Assembly (NCBI RefSeq): GCF_002563715.1
Contig: NZ_PDJJ01000001.1
Span: forward strand, 3,782,001 to 3,846,000
DNA length: 64,000 nt
From: Isoptericola jiangsuensis
Lineage (GTDB): Bacteria > Actinomycetota > Actinomycetes > Actinomycetales > Cellulomonadaceae
Direction: 5' to 3'
Positions 7,551-16,892 of this stretch are shown here, in pieces. A model generated the notes under the pieces. The model worked only from the letters and a program-made list of their open reading frames with translations. It had not been told where the DNA came from and made no database searches. Each line of letters opens with the position of its first letter. The stretch's first letter is position 1. Position numbers and translations under genes: made by a program.

Positions 7551-8926
7551 CGAGATACCTCCGCGGCACCGACGCTGCGCAGGGACTCCTCCGCGCCGCC
7601 GACGACGGCAGCCTCCGCGGCGCGCGCGGCGGCCAGCGCCTCGCGACGGGCCTCCACGATGCGGTCGTGCAGCCCGGCGTGGACGCGGCGGCGGGCACCG
7701 CGGGCCACCGCCTCGAGGTCCTCCTCGGTGGGCGCCTCGGGTGCGAGCTCGACGGCCAGGCGCTCGGCGGCCTCGGCGACCTGCCGCGCCACCTCCGCCT
7801 CCGCCTCGTCCAGGAGGGCGACCACCGCGGCGTCCGCGGCGCGGCCCAGCCGGTTCTCCTCGAAGCGGTCCGCCGCCCGGTCCACCAGGTCCCGGGCCTG
7901 CTCCACCGTGGCGACGTCCGTCGCCGGGGCGTTCGCCTTGAGGGTCGACAGGTCGTACAGCAGCACGCCCTCGACGTCCGCCGCCTGCGGGTCGACGTCG
8001 CGGTGCAGCGCCAGGTCGAGGATGACCAGCGCGTCCGGCTCGGGCTCGTCCACGACCCGGGCCGCGGCCCGCTCCCGGGCGCGGGCCACCGCGGCGGCGT
8101 CCAGGACGTACTCGATGGAGACCTCGGCGCCGGCCTCCGCGTGCCGGCGCTGGCGTGCGCCCGAGCAGGACACGACCAGGTCGGCGTCCGCCAGCGCCTC
8201 CACCAGGGCCTCCGACCCCGTGCCGAGCGCGACCACGTCGTGCGAGGCCGCGAAGTCCGCGGCGCGTCCCGAGCCCGAGTAGACGCGCACGTCGGTGCAG
8301 CCCCGGGCGCGCAGCGCCGCCACCGACGCCCCGGCGTACGCGCCGGTGCCGATGATGACGGCGCGGGCGGCCGGGTAGGGCCGCAGCGTCTCGCCGGCGA
8401 GGTCCAGCCCGAGCGCGACCAGCGACCGGCCGGCCCCGCCGAGCGTCGTGTGGTGGCCGACCAGCTTGGACGTGCGCGACGCCGTCTGGAACAGCAGCTC
8501 CAGCGTCTTGGACGTCGTCTCGTCCTCGCGCGCCTCCGCGAGGGCCCGCTTCACCTGCCCGGCGATCTCGCGCTCCCCCACGACCATCGAGTCCAGCCCC
8601 GAGGCCACCGAGAACAGGTGACCCGGCACCTGGGAGCCGGTGCGCACCGTGAACGACCTCGCGGCGACCTCGGGCGTCACGCCGGAGGAGTCCGCGACGA
8701 TGTCCGCGACGTGGCGGGTGGCGTGCCGCACCGAGTCGCCGTCCAGGGGGGCCTCGACGTCGAGGTACAGCTCGAACCGGTTGCACGTGGAGATGACGAC
8801 GGCGCCCTGCACGGGGCGGCACGACCGCACGACCGCGCGTCCCACGGACGTCGAGCCGGAGGAGAGGCGTTCGAGCGCGTCCAGGTCCAGCTCGCGGTGG
8901 GACGCGGTGAGGGAGATCAGAACCAC
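7544..8926 (-). CDS. hemA: Glutamyl-tRNA reductase
   Basis: 460 residues. It catalyses NADPH-dependent reduction of Glu-tRNA(Glu) to glutamate-1-semialdehyde, the first step of the C5 tetrapyrrole pathway. VISTCNRFELY carries the catalytic cysteine, followed by ASGLDSMVVGEREIAGQV, an NADPH-binding GTGAYAG segment and a coiled C-terminal dimerisation region. The family normally begins at VLISLTASHREL. GTG 8926 is therefore chosen, although the frame is open to 8983. TAAAGT (8942-8937, minus) is a plausible -10. HemA is divergent from hemE and supplies the substrate of hemL, which is encoded at the end of the same cluster. Confidence 0.92.
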   Translation of the reverse strand: MVLISLTASHRELDLDALERLSSGSTSVGRAVVRSCRPVQGAVVISTCNRFELYLDVEAPLDGDSVRHATRHVADIVADSSGVTPEVAARSFTVRTGSQVPGHLFSVASGLDSMVVGEREIAGQVKRALAEAREDETTSKTLELLFQTASRTSKLVGHHTTLGGAGRSLVALGLDLAGETLRPYPAARAVIIGTGAYAGASVAALRARGCTDVRVYSGSGRAADFAASHDVVALGTGSEALVEALADADLVVSCSGARQRRHAEAGAEVSIEYVLDAAAVARARERAAARVVDEPEPDALVILDLALHRDVDPQAADVEGVLLYDLSTLKANAPATDVATVEQARDLVDRAADRFEENRLGRAADAAVVALLDEAEAEVARQVAEAAERLAVELAPEAPTEEDLEAVARGARRRVHAGLHDRIVEARREALAAARAAEAAVVGGAEESLRSVGAAEVSRA

Positions 8927-8976
8927 AGTGCGCCCCACTTTAGTTTCCGCGTGCGCACGGGGCAGAATCGTGGACC
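8927..8976. promoter_or_regulatory. Divergent hemA/hemE promoter region
   Basis: Only 50 bp separate the two GTG starts. TAAAGT (8942-8937, minus strand) points to hemA, leaving a leader of a few nt. CAGAAT (8963-8968) points to hemE and ends 8 nt before its GTG. Any regulator binding here would affect both arms of the pathway. Confidence 0.45.
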
Positions 8977-10116
8977 GTGACATCCCCCACGCAGAACGTC
9001 AGCATCCTGCCCGGCACGCACCCCCTGGTCGACGGCCGCACCGGCGCGTCCGCGCTGGTCAGCGCGCTGCGCGGGGAACAGACGGGCCGGGTGCCGGTCT
9101 GGTTCATGCGGCAGGCCGGGCGGTCGCTGCCCGAGTACCGCGAGGCCCGGCAGGGCGTCGGGATGATCGAGTCCTGCCTCATGCCCGAGCTGGCCGCGGA
9201 GATCACGCTGCAGCCCGTGCGGCGGCACCGGGTGGACGCCGCGATCTTCTTCTCCGACATCGTGGTCCCCCTGCGCCTGGCCGGGGTCGCCGTCGACATC
9301 GTCTCCGGGGTGGGCCCCGTCATGGACCGCCCGTACCGCACCGCCGCGGACGTCGACGAGCTCGTCTCGCGCGACCTCGACGACGCCGCGCTCGCCCCGA
9401 TCACCGAGGCCGTCGCGCGGACCGTCGCGGGCCTCGCCGAGCTGCCGCACGCCCAGGACACGCCCCTCATCGGGTTCGGCGGCGCGCCGTTCACCCTCGC
9501 CGCGTACCTCGTCGAGGGCCGCCCCTCGCGCGACCACCTCGCCGCCCGCACCCTCATGCACGCCGACCCCGAGACCTGGCAGCGGCTCACCACCTGGACC
9601 GCCGACCTCACCGGCCGGTTCCTGCGCGCCCAGGTCCTCGCCGGCGCCAGCGCCGTCCAGCTCTTCGACTCCTGGGCCGGGTCGCTGTCGCTCGCCGACT
9701 ACCAGGCGCACGTCGCACCATCGTCGACCCGCGCGCTGCGGCACGTCGCCGACCTGCGCACGCCCGACGGCGCGGGCGTCCCCGGCATCCACTTCGGCAC
9801 CGGCACCGGGCACCTCCTGGAGGCGCTGCGCGACGTCCTCGTCGACGCCGGGATCACGCACCGCACCGTCGGCGTCGACTACCGCACGCCGCTCGACGAG
9901 GCGACCGGCCTGCTCGGCCGCGACGTGTCCGTCCAGGGCAACATCGACCCCGCCCTGCTCGGCGCCCCCTGGGAGGTGCTGGAGGCGCACGTGCGCGACG
10001 TCGTCGCCCGCGGCACCGCCGCCCCCGGTCACGTCGTCAACCTCGGGCACGGCGTCCCCCCGGACACCGACCCCACCGTCCTGACCCGCGTCGTCGAGCT
10101 CGTCCACTCGCTGTGA
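8977..10116 (+). CDS. hemE: Uroporphyrinogen III decarboxylase
   Basis: 379 residues. It decarboxylates the four acetate side chains of uroporphyrinogen III to give coproporphyrinogen III. The signatures are VWFMRQAGRSLPEYREAR near residue 45 (binding arginines), IFFSDIVVPLRLAG with the catalytic Asp, and GFGGAPFTLAAYLVEG. The length is slightly above the usual 340-360 because of a ~25-residue N-terminal extension. The GTG start follows CAGAAT by 8 nt, so translation is probably leaderless. The stop codon overlaps the GTG of hemG (GTGA). Confidence 0.93.
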   Translation: MTSPTQNVSILPGTHPLVDGRTGASALVSALRGEQTGRVPVWFMRQAGRSLPEYREARQGVGMIESCLMPELAAEITLQPVRRHRVDAAIFFSDIVVPLRLAGVAVDIVSGVGPVMDRPYRTAADVDELVSRDLDDAALAPITEAVARTVAGLAELPHAQDTPLIGFGGAPFTLAAYLVEGRPSRDHLAARTLMHADPETWQRLTTWTADLTGRFLRAQVLAGASAVQLFDSWAGSLSLADYQAHVAPSSTRALRHVADLRTPDGAGVPGIHFGTGTGHLLEALRDVLVDAGITHRTVGVDYRTPLDEATGLLGRDVSVQGNIDPALLGAPWEVLEAHVRDVVARGTAAPGHVVNLGHGVPPDTDPTVLTRVVELVHSL

Positions 10117-11561
10117 GCCAGCAGGTCGACGCCGTCGTCGTCGGAGGGGGGATCGGCGGCCTCGTCGCCGCCCTCACCCTCGTCGAGCGCGGGCTGCGCA
10201 CCGTCGTGCTGGAGTCGTCGACCCGCCTGGGCGGCCCCGTGCGCGGCGGCGCGTTCGAGTCGCTGCCGCGCGTGCCCGTCGACCTCGGCGCCGAGTCGTT
10301 CGCCGCCCGTGGCGGCGCCGTCGCCGACCTCGCCGCACGGCTCGACCTGGACGTCGTCGAACCCTCCGGGCTGACCGCGTGGGGCTGGGCCGCCGGACGG
10401 GCGTTCCCCCTGCCCGCCGCCGGTGTGCTCGGCATCCCGTCGGTGCCGTGGGCCGCGGACGTGCGCCGCGCCGTCGGCTGGCCCGGCGTCGTGCGCGGCT
10501 CCCTCGACCGGGTGCTGCCCCGGTTCGTCGGCGCAGGCGCCGAGGACCTGGGCTCCCTGGCCCGCGCCCGCCTCGGCGCGCGCGTCACCGACCGGCTCGT
10601 CGCGCCCGTCGCGGCCGGCGTCCACTCCGCCCCGCTCGACCGCCTCTCCGTCGCGGCCGTCGCCCCCGGGCTGCGCGACCGGTTCGGCGTCGAGGGCTCC
10701 CTCACCCGCGCCGTCTCCGCGCTGCGCGCCTCCGCGCCCGCCGGGGCCGCCGTGCGCGGCGTCGCGGGCGGCATGCACGCCATCGTCGAGGCCCTCGCCG
10801 GGCAGATCGCCGCGAGCGCCGAGGACTGGTCGGACTCCCCCCTCACCGACGCGACGGGCCCCATCCACACCGCGCTGCGGCTCGGGCACGAGGTCGTCGC
10901 GGTCGAGGCGCACGACGGCGGCGGCTGGGTCGTGCGCACGCGCGCGACGTCGGCGGGGGTGCGCGGGGGCCGCGGGTCCCTGCACACCGTGGTCACGCCC
11001 CGCCTGGTCGTGACGACGCCCACCGTGGCACCGCTCCTCGAGCCGTGGACGGGGGTCGTGCCGACACCGGAGGCGGGCGCCGACGTCCACCTGGTGACGC
11101 TGCTGCTGGACGCCCCCGAGCTGGACGCGGCCCCGCGGGGCACGGGCATGCTCGTGGCGCCCGACGACGGCCCGGTGCGGGCGAAGGCGCTCACGCACTC
11201 GACGGCGAAGTGGCCGTGGCTCGCCGAGCGGGTGCGCCGGGCGGCCGGTCCGGGCGTGCACGTGGTGCGGCTGTCGTACGGGCGGATCGGGGAGCCGACG
11301 GTGCCGCCGGACGCGGACGAGGCCGCGCGGGACGCGTCCGTGCTGCTGGGCGTGCCCCTGGAGGATCGCGTGCTGGACCACCTCACGCAACGGTGGGACG
11401 GCGCGCTGCCGCCGCCGACGCCCGCCTACCGGGCCACCGTCACCGCGCTGAGCGGCGCGGTGGGGCGGACGCCCGGCCTGGCCGTCACGGGCGGCTGGGT
11501 GGCGGGCGCGGGCCTGGCCTCGATCGTCACGCACGCGCAGGCGGCCGTGGCCGGTCTCTGA
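10113..11561 (+). CDS. hemG: Copro-/protoporphyrinogen oxidase, HemY type
   Basis: 482 residues with the FAD dinucleotide-binding start VDAVVVGGGIGGLVAAL and an STRLGG(P)VRGG substrate-side motif. The C-terminal FAD motif is GLAVTGGWVAGAGLASIV. In actinobacteria this HemY-type flavoprotein (also called CgoX) oxidises coproporphyrinogen III to coproporphyrin III in the coproporphyrin-dependent haem route, which fits its coupling to hemE. GTG 10113 overlaps the hemE stop by 4 nt, so translation is coupled. The open frame reaches back to 8640 but only as a shadow. The ferrochelatase and HemQ expected to follow are not in the window. Confidence 0.9.
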   Translation: MSQQVDAVVVGGGIGGLVAALTLVERGLRTVVLESSTRLGGPVRGGAFESLPRVPVDLGAESFAARGGAVADLAARLDLDVVEPSGLTAWGWAAGRAFPLPAAGVLGIPSVPWAADVRRAVGWPGVVRGSLDRVLPRFVGAGAEDLGSLARARLGARVTDRLVAPVAAGVHSAPLDRLSVAAVAPGLRDRFGVEGSLTRAVSALRASAPAGAAVRGVAGGMHAIVEALAGQIAASAEDWSDSPLTDATGPIHTALRLGHEVVAVEAHDGGGWVVRTRATSAGVRGGRGSLHTVVTPRLVVTTPTVAPLLEPWTGVVPTPEAGADVHLVTLLLDAPELDAAPRGTGMLVAPDDGPVRAKALTHSTAKWPWLAERVRRAAGPGVHVVRLSYGRIGEPTVPPDADEAARDASVLLGVPLEDRVLDHLTQRWDGALPPPTPAYRATVTALSGAVGRTPGLAVTGGWVAGAGLASIVTHAQAAVAGL

Positions 11562-11605
11562 CCTGCCACGGGCGACCGCGCACCGCGCGGCCGGGCCACA
11601 CCCCC

Positions 11606-11679
11606 GTGGCGAACGAGCGTGCAGGATTCGTACGTCAAACGTCGGAGTGGGGTGCCGTTCCAGCACGCTCGTTCGCCAC
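11606..11679. repeat. Perfect 17-bp inverted repeat with 40-bp centre
   Basis: The arms GTGGCGAACGAGCGTGC (11606-11622) and its exact complement (11663-11679) enclose 40 bp. The centre contains TTCGTACG, ACGTCAAACGT and GGAGTGGGGTG. It lies between hemG and hemC. The centre is unlike the H1-H7 core, so this is a separate element; it could act as a terminator of hemEG or as a regulator site for hemC. Confidence 0.7.
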
Positions 11680-11784
11680 CCCCGACGGCCGCGGGTGCTG
11701 ACACCGCGACAGCACGAGTGTGACGTCGGCCCGGCGACGCCGCCGGGTTGCGGCCTGGCGCGGGGTTCGCGAGAGACTGGTCGG

Positions 11785-12822
11785 GTGAGCACCCCCACCG
11801 CACCCCTGCGCCTCGGCACCCGGGCCAGCGCGCTCGCCACCACGCAGTCGTCGATGATCGCGCGGCGGCTGACCGAGCTGCTCGGGCACCCGGTCGAGCT
11901 GGTGCACATCCGGTCCGAGGGCGACATCGACCGCACGAGCTCGCTCGCGTCGCTGGGCGGGACCGGCGTGTTCGTCACCGCGCTGCGCGAGGCGCTCGTG
12001 GACGGCCGCTGCGACGTCGCCGTGCACTCCCTCAAGGACCTCCCCACCGGGCAGCCGGAGGGCCTGACCGTCGTCACGCCCGAGCGGGAGGACCCGCGCG
12101 ACGCGCTGTGCGCGCGCGACGGGATGACGCTCGACGACCTGCCGCGCGGCGGCCGCGTCGGCACCGGCTCCCCGCGTCGCGCGGCGCAGCTCCGCGCCGC
12201 CCGCCCGGACCTGGACGTCGTCGACATCCGCGGCAACGTGGAGACGCGGCTCGCCCGCGCGCTCGGCCCCGAGGCGGACCTCGACGCGGTCGTGCTCGCC
12301 TACGCCGGGCTGAGCCGCCTCGGCCGCACCGAGGTGGTGTCGCAGGTGCTCGACCCCACCGTCGTCGCGCCCGCGCCGGGGCAGGGCGCGCTCGCCGTGG
12401 AGGCCCGCACCGCCGACCTCGACGCCACGGACCTCGCGGCGGCGTTCGCGGCGCTCGACCACCGCGCCACCCGCCTGTCGGTGCTGGCCGAACGGTCGGT
12501 GCTGGCCCGGCTCGAGGCCGGGTGCGCGGCCCCGATCGGCGCGTACGCCCGCGTCGAGGAGGACGAGCTCACCCTGTCCGCCGTCGTGGCGAAGGTCGAC
12601 GGGTCCGAGCAGATCGTGCACACGGCGCGCCTCGACCTCGGGCACGAGCTCGCCGCCGCCGCCGCGGACGAGGCGGCGCTCGCCCTCGGCGTCCGCGTCG
12701 CGGAGGCCCTGCTCACCGACGGCGCGGCCCGTCTCGCGCCCCTGTCCGACGCGGCCCCCGCCCCGGCCTCGTCCGAGCCCGAGCGGACACCCACCGGGAC
12801 GGACGACCCGGAGGTCCCGTGA
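11785..12822 (+). CDS. hemC: Porphobilinogen deaminase (hydroxymethylbilane synthase)
   Basis: 345 residues. It polymerises four porphobilinogens into hydroxymethylbilane. Visible motifs are LRLGTRASALA at the N-terminus, VHSLKDLPT, GTGSPRRAAQL with the acid-side-chain-binding arginines, DIRGNVETRL and PAPGQGALAVE. Cys in EAGCAAPIGAYA is the attachment point of the dipyrromethane cofactor. GAGACT (11773-11778) ends 6 nt before GTG 11785, supporting a leaderless start rather than the open frame from 11647. The C-terminal ~25 residues are a Pro/Ser/Glu-rich tail. The stop overlaps hemD (GTGA). Confidence 0.93.
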   Translation: MSTPTAPLRLGTRASALATTQSSMIARRLTELLGHPVELVHIRSEGDIDRTSSLASLGGTGVFVTALREALVDGRCDVAVHSLKDLPTGQPEGLTVVTPEREDPRDALCARDGMTLDDLPRGGRVGTGSPRRAAQLRAARPDLDVVDIRGNVETRLARALGPEADLDAVVLAYAGLSRLGRTEVVSQVLDPTVVAPAPGQGALAVEARTADLDATDLAAAFAALDHRATRLSVLAERSVLARLEAGCAAPIGAYARVEEDELTLSAVVAKVDGSEQIVHTARLDLGHELAAAAADEAALALGVRVAEALLTDGAARLAPLSDAAPAPASSEPERTPTGTDDPEVP

Positions 12823-13697
12823 CCGGACCCCTGACCGGGCGGGCCGTCCTGCTCCCCCGCAGCCCGCGCCGTGGCGCCGCGCTCGCCGCCCTCCTGCGCG
12901 ACGCCGGGGCCGACGTCACCGTCGCCCCCGTCATCGAGCGCGCCCCCGCCCTGGACGGCGACGCCCTCGCCACCGCGGTCCGCGACGTCGCGGCCGGCCG
13001 GTACGCGTGGACCGTCATCACCAGCGTCAACGCCGTCGACGCCCTCGCCGCGGCCGCCACCGACCTCGACGTCACGCTCGCCGCCGCCCCCACCCGCTGG
13101 GCCGCCGTCGGCCCCGCCACGCTCCGCGCGCTGCGCGCGATCGGCATCGAGCCCGAGCTGGTGCCCGACGACGCGTCGGCCGCCGGGATGGTCGCGGTGT
13201 TCCCGCCGCCCGCCGCGACGACGGAGGTCGGGGGTGGGGTGTCCCGCGCGTCGTCGTCAGACCCGGAGTGGAGGTCGCGCAGCGACCGTGAACGCGACGT
13301 CGCGCGGGACACCCCACACCCGACCGGCACCGACTCCGGCGTGACAGCCGCAACCGACGTGCTGCTCCCGCTCGGCGACCTCGCCACGCCCGTGCTGCGC
13401 GACGGCCTGGTGGCGCTCGGCTGGACGCCGCACGTCGTCACCGCCTACCGCACGGTCCGCTCCGACCTGCCGCGCGACGTCGTCGCCCGCCGCTTCGACG
13501 TGGCCGTCGTGACGTCCGGGTCGGTCGCCCGGGAGATCGCGGACCAGCTCGGCACGTCCACGCCCGTCGTCGCGATCGGTCGCCCGTCGGCCGAGGTCGC
13601 CCGCGAGGTCGGGCTCACCGTCGCGGTCGTCGCCGACCGCCCCACCGACGCCGCGCTGGCCGCGGCGGTCACCACCGCCCTGGAGAGGAACCCATGA
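12819..13697 (+). CDS. hemD: Uroporphyrinogen III synthase with in-frame hairpin insertion
   Basis: 292 residues, longer than the common ~255-265. It cyclises hydroxymethylbilane with inversion of ring D. The two HemD lobes are visible: [20 protein letters not shown] with [13 protein letters not shown], then [17 protein letters not shown] with [15 protein letters not shown]. Between the lobes, residues about 136-169 are translated from hairpin element H2. They read [21 protein letters not shown], polar and Arg/Ser-rich, unlike the rest of the protein. The frame stays open, so this is an in-frame insertion at a tolerant surface position and not a frameshift. GTG overlaps the hemC stop and TGA overlaps the hemB ATG. 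Confidence 0.88.
   Translation: MTGPLTGRAVLLPRSPRRGAALAALLRDAGADVTVAPVIERAPALDGDALATAVRDVAAGRYAWTVITSVNAVDALAAAATDLDVTLAAAPTRWAAVGPATLRALRAIGIEPELVPDDASAAGMVAVFPPPAATTEVGGGVSRASSSDPEWRSRSDRERDVARDTPHPTGTDSGVTAATDVLLPLGDLATPVLRDGLVALGWTPHVVTAYRTVRSDLPRDVVARRFDVAVVTSGSVAREIADQLGTSTPVVAIGRPSAEVAREVGLTVAVVADRPTDAALAAAVTTALERNP
13226..13325 (+). repeat. Hairpin element H2 inside hemD (type B core)
   Basis: Exactly 100 bp. The 31-bp arms (13226-13256 and 13295-13325) are complementary with two mismatches. The 38-bp core (13257-13294) starts TCAGACCCGGAGTGGA, has the inner stem GGTCGC-gca-GCGACC and ends GTGAACG. It is translated in frame as part of HemD, an arrangement comparable to Rickettsia palindromic elements. 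Confidence 0.88.
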
Positions 13698-14698
13698 GCA
13701 CCTCCGGCATCGTCTACCGTCCGCGCCGTCTGCGGACGACGCCGCGCATGCGCCGCCTGGTCGCCGAGCACCGCCTGCACGCGGCGGACCTCGTGCTGCC
13801 GCTGTTCGTCAAGGAGGGGCTGACCGAGCCGGCGCCGATCTCGTCGATGCCCGGTCAGGTGCAGCACACCACGGAGACCCTCGCCGAGGCGGTCGCGGAG
13901 GCCGCGCGGGCGGGCGTCGGCGGCGTCATGCTGTTCGGCATCCCGGCGCAGCGGGACGCCCGCGGCACCGCCGGCGACGCCGAGGACGGCATCCTGCAGC
14001 GCGGCATCGCGATCGCCCGCGCGGCCGTCGCCGCCGTCGAGGCCGAGACAGGGCGGCCGGGGCCGGTCGTCATGGCGGACACCTGCCTCGACGAGTTCAC
14101 CGACCACGGGCACTGCGGGGTGCTCGCCGCCGACGGCACCGTCGACAACGACGCCACCCTCGACCGGTACGCGGCCATGGCCGTCGCGCAGGCGAAGGCC
14201 GGCGCGGAGGTCGTGGCGCCGTCCGGGATGATGGACGGCCAGGTCGCCGTCCTGCGGGACGCGCTCGACGACGCCGGGTTCGAGAACGTCGGCATCCTCG
14301 CCTACTCCGCGAAGTACGCCAGCGCGTTCTACGGACCGTTCCGCGAGGCCGTCGACTCCGCCCTCCAGGGCGACCGCCGCACCTACCAGATGGACCCCGC
14401 GAACGCCCGCGAGGGCCTGCGGGAGGCCGACCTCGACCTCGCCGAGGGCGCCGACATGGTCATGGTGAAGCCCGCCGGGACGTCGCTCGACGTGCTGCGC
14501 GCCGTCGCCGACCGCACCGACGTGCCCGTGGCCGCCTACCAGGTGTCCGGCGAGTACGCGATGATCGAGGCCGCCGCCGCGAACGGCTGGATCGACCGGC
14601 GCGGGGCCGTGCTGGAGTCGGTGCTCGCCATCAGGCGGGCCGGCGCCGACCTGATCCTCACCTACTGGGCGACCGAGATCGCCGACTGGCTCGACTGA
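13694..14698 (+). CDS. hemB: Porphobilinogen synthase (5-aminolevulinate dehydratase)
   Basis: 334 residues. It condenses two 5-aminolevulinates to porphobilinogen. The Schiff-base lysines lie in [15 protein letters not shown] and MVMVKPAGT. The metal-site loop reads [14 protein letters not shown]: the first and third cysteines of the zinc triad are kept but the middle one is Asp. The enzyme therefore has a mixed site between the all-Cys zinc type and the Asp-rich magnesium type. The allosteric arginine region [13 protein letters not shown] is at the N-terminus. ATG overlaps the hemD stop (ATGA). Confidence 0.93.
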   Translation: MSTSGIVYRPRRLRTTPRMRRLVAEHRLHAADLVLPLFVKEGLTEPAPISSMPGQVQHTTETLAEAVAEAARAGVGGVMLFGIPAQRDARGTAGDAEDGILQRGIAIARAAVAAVEAETGRPGPVVMADTCLDEFTDHGHCGVLAADGTVDNDATLDRYAAMAVAQAKAGAEVVAPSGMMDGQVAVLRDALDDAGFENVGILAYSAKYASAFYGPFREAVDSALQGDRRTYQMDPANAREGLREADLDLAEGADMVMVKPAGTSLDVLRAVADRTDVPVAAYQVSGEYAMIEAAAANGWIDRRGAVLESVLAIRRAGADLILTYWATEIADWLD

Positions 14699-14735
14699 CG
14701 CCCCCCGGGCGCCCCACCGACTGCACACGCACTGA

Positions 14736-14756
14736 CGTCCGGCCCGAGGCCGGACG
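14736..14756 (+). terminator. Hairpin between hemB and hemL
   Basis: CGTCCGGCC-cga-GGCCGGACG, a perfect 9-bp stem with a 3-nt loop, lies 16 nt before the hemL ATG. It may end the hemCDB transcript or modulate read-through into hemL; no T-run follows. Confidence 0.5.
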
Positions 14757-14772
14757 CGACGGAAGGACGACG

Positions 14773-16149
14773 ATGACGGACACGGCAGGCTTCGGCCAGG
14801 TCGAGGCGGCGCTCGTGGACACGACGCCCCCGGCGGACAACCACGCGGCGTTCGTGCGCGCGCAGGCCTCCATCCCCGGCGGCGTGAACTCGCCCGTGCG
14901 GGCCTACGGCTCCGTGGGCGGCGACCCGCGGTTCCTCGCCTCGGCGCGCGGCGCGTACGTCACCGACGTCGCCGGACGCGAGTACGTGGACCTCGTCGCG
15001 TCCTGGGGTCCGGCGCTCCTCGGGCACGCGCACGCCGACGTCGTCGCGGCCGTGCAGGACGCCGCCGCGCGCGGCCTGTCGTTCGGTGCGCCCACCCTCG
15101 CCGAGGTCGAGCTCGCGGAGGAGGTGCGCCGCCGCGTGCCCGCCGCCGAACGGGTCCGCCTCGTGTCGACGGGCACCGAGGCGACGATGACGGCCGTGCG
15201 TCTCGCCCGCGGCGTCACCGGGCGACCCCTGATCGTGAAGTTCGCGGGCTGCTACCACGGGCACGTCGACGCCCTCCTGGCCGAGGCAGGCTCCGGCGTC
15301 GCCACCCTCGCCATGCCCGGCACCGCGGGCGTCACCGCGGCGTCCGCCGCCGAGACCCTCGTCCTGCCGTACAACGACCTCGCCGCCGTCGAGGCCGCGT
15401 TCGCCGAGCACGGCGACCGCATCGCCGCCGTCATCACCGAGGCCGCCCCCGCCAACATGGGCGTCGTCCCGCCCGCCGCCGGGTTCAACGCCGGCCTGCG
15501 CCGTATCACCGCCGCGCACGGCGCCCTGCTGATCCTCGACGAGGTCCTCACCGGGTTCCGCCTCAGCGCCGCCGGCTACTGGGGCCTCGCCCGCGCCGAC
15601 GGCGAGGACTGGACGCCCGACCTGTTCACCTTCGGCAAGGTCGTCGGCGGCGGCATGCCCGTCGCCGCCCTCGGCGGCCCCGCCGCCCTCATGGACCAGC
15701 TCGCGCCGCTCGGCCCCGTCTACCAGGCCGGCACCCTGTCCGGGAACCCCGTCGCCGTCGCCGCCGGGCTCACCACCCTCCGCCTCGCCGACGACGCCGT
15801 CTACGCCCGCGTCGACCACGTCGCCGGCGTCCTGTCCGCCGCCCTCGGCGACGCCCTCGACGCCGAAGGCGTCCCCCACCGCGTCCAGCGCGTCGGCTCC
15901 CTGTTCTCCGTCTTCTTCGGCGAGGCCGCCGCCCGCGACGGCGTCCGCGACTACGCCGCCGCCCAGGCGCAGGACGTCCACCGCCACAAGCCGTTCTTCC
16001 ACGCCATGCTCGACGCCGGCGTCAACCTCCCGCCGTCCGTCTTCGAGGCGTGGTTCTGCACCGCCGCGCACGACGACGACGCCGTCGGCCGCATCCTCGA
16101 CGCCCTGCCCGCCGGGGCGCGCGCCGCAGCCGCCGCCGTCGCGCCCTGA
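14773..16149 (+). CDS. hemL: Glutamate-1-semialdehyde 2,1-aminomutase
   Basis: 458 residues, fold-type I PLP enzyme converting glutamate-1-semialdehyde into 5-aminolevulinate. Motifs include [17 protein letters not shown] at the N-terminus, [29 protein letters not shown] and [10 protein letters not shown] with the PLP aspartate. The catalytic lysine is in [15 protein letters not shown] follows a GGAAGGA Shine-Dalgarno. It is the second enzyme of the pathway begun by hemA; the 74-bp gap after hemB with a hairpin suggests partly independent expression. Confidence 0.93.
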   Translation: MTDTAGFGQVEAALVDTTPPADNHAAFVRAQASIPGGVNSPVRAYGSVGGDPRFLASARGAYVTDVAGREYVDLVASWGPALLGHAHADVVAAVQDAAARGLSFGAPTLAEVELAEEVRRRVPAAERVRLVSTGTEATMTAVRLARGVTGRPLIVKFAGCYHGHVDALLAEAGSGVATLAMPGTAGVTAASAAETLVLPYNDLAAVEAAFAEHGDRIAAVITEAAPANMGVVPPAAGFNAGLRRITAAHGALLILDEVLTGFRLSAAGYWGLARADGEDWTPDLFTFGKVVGGGMPVAALGGPAALMDQLAPLGPVYQAGTLSGNPVAVAAGLTTLRLADDAVYARVDHVAGVLSAALGDALDAEGVPHRVQRVGSLFSVFFGEAAARDGVRDYAAAQAQDVHRHKPFFHAMLDAGVNLPPSVFEAWFCTAAHDDDAVGRILDALPAGARAAAAAVAP

Positions 16150-16316
16150 CCCGTCACGACCCTCCGGACCGGGGGGGCCGGCGCCTCGTGGTCGACGCGG
16201 CTCCGGCCGGGCGATGACGCCGGCACGGCCGTGTCCTCCGGCGGGTCCGGGCAGCGGGTCGCTACGGTCGGGAACCACTCGACGCAGCACGTCCGGCACG
16301 ACGGAAGGCGGCAGGC

Positions 16317-16823
16317 ATGAACAGGTCCCAGCTCGCGGCGGCGGTCGCCGAACGCACCGGCGCCGGCCCGACGGAGGCCCGCAAGCAGGTGGACGCGGTG
16401 CTCGACTCGATCACGACGGCCGTGGCGTCCGGGGAGCGGGTGTCGCTGCTCGGGTTCGGCACGTTCGACAGCGCCACCCGTGCGGCCCGGACGGCCCGCA
16501 ACCCACGCACGGGTGCGACGATCGCCGTGCCGGCCGCCGTGGTCCCCCGGTTCCGGGTCGGGGCGGCGTTCCGGGCGCGCGTCGCGGACGGCTCGACGGT
16601 GCCGGTCGTCACCGGGACCGCGGACGCCGAGCCCGCCCCGCGCCAGGGGGCGGACCCCAGCTCGAAGAAGGCGAAGAAGGCCAAGAAGGCCAAGGCCGCG
16701 AAGGACGCGGCGCCGACGAAGAAGTCGGGCAAGAAGTCGGGCAAGAAGTCGGGCAAGAAGTCGGGCAAGAAGGCTGCGGTGACCAGCGGCAAGAAGTCCT
16801 CGACGAAGCGCACCTCGAAGTAA
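16317..16823 (+). CDS. HU-type nucleoid protein with lysine-rich histone-like tail
   Basis: 168 residues. Residues 1-90 form an HU/IHF domain: MNRSQLAAAVAERTGAG, GERVSLLGFGTF, and TARNPRTGATI at the DNA-binding arm with its proline. Residues about 108-168 are a tail rich in Lys/Ala, with four exact KKSG units coded by a 12-bp tandem repeat, resembling the histone H1-like tails of mycobacterial HupB and streptomycete HupS. The protein should bind and compact DNA. GGAAGG is the Shine-Dalgarno and TACGGT at 16263-16268 a likely -10. A plain HU is encoded separately at 34020. Confidence 0.85.
   Translation: MNRSQLAAAVAERTGAGPTEARKQVDAVLDSITTAVASGERVSLLGFGTFDSATRAARTARNPRTGATIAVPAAVVPRFRVGAAFRARVADGSTVPVVTGTADAEPAPRQGADPSSKKAKKAKKAKAAKDAAPTKKSGKKSGKKSGKKSGKKAAVTSGKKSSTKRTSK
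16719..16766 (+). repeat. 12-bp tandem repeat coding KKSG
   Basis: Four exact copies of AAGAAGTCGGGC sit inside the tail of the HU-like gene. Exact nucleotide identity suggests recent slippage expansion, so tail length is likely to vary between strains. Confidence 0.85.
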
Positions 16824-16892
16824 CCCTGACCCGCTATCCTGCGGCCCGACCCGGGCGAACGCCCTGGTCACGGCGGCGAGGTGGGGGCGACG

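Noticed and set aside
13226-13325. Frameshift or pseudogene in hemD
   Set aside because: The frame is open through the element and both lobes downstream and upstream keep HemD motifs; start and stop couplings to hemC and hemB are intact.
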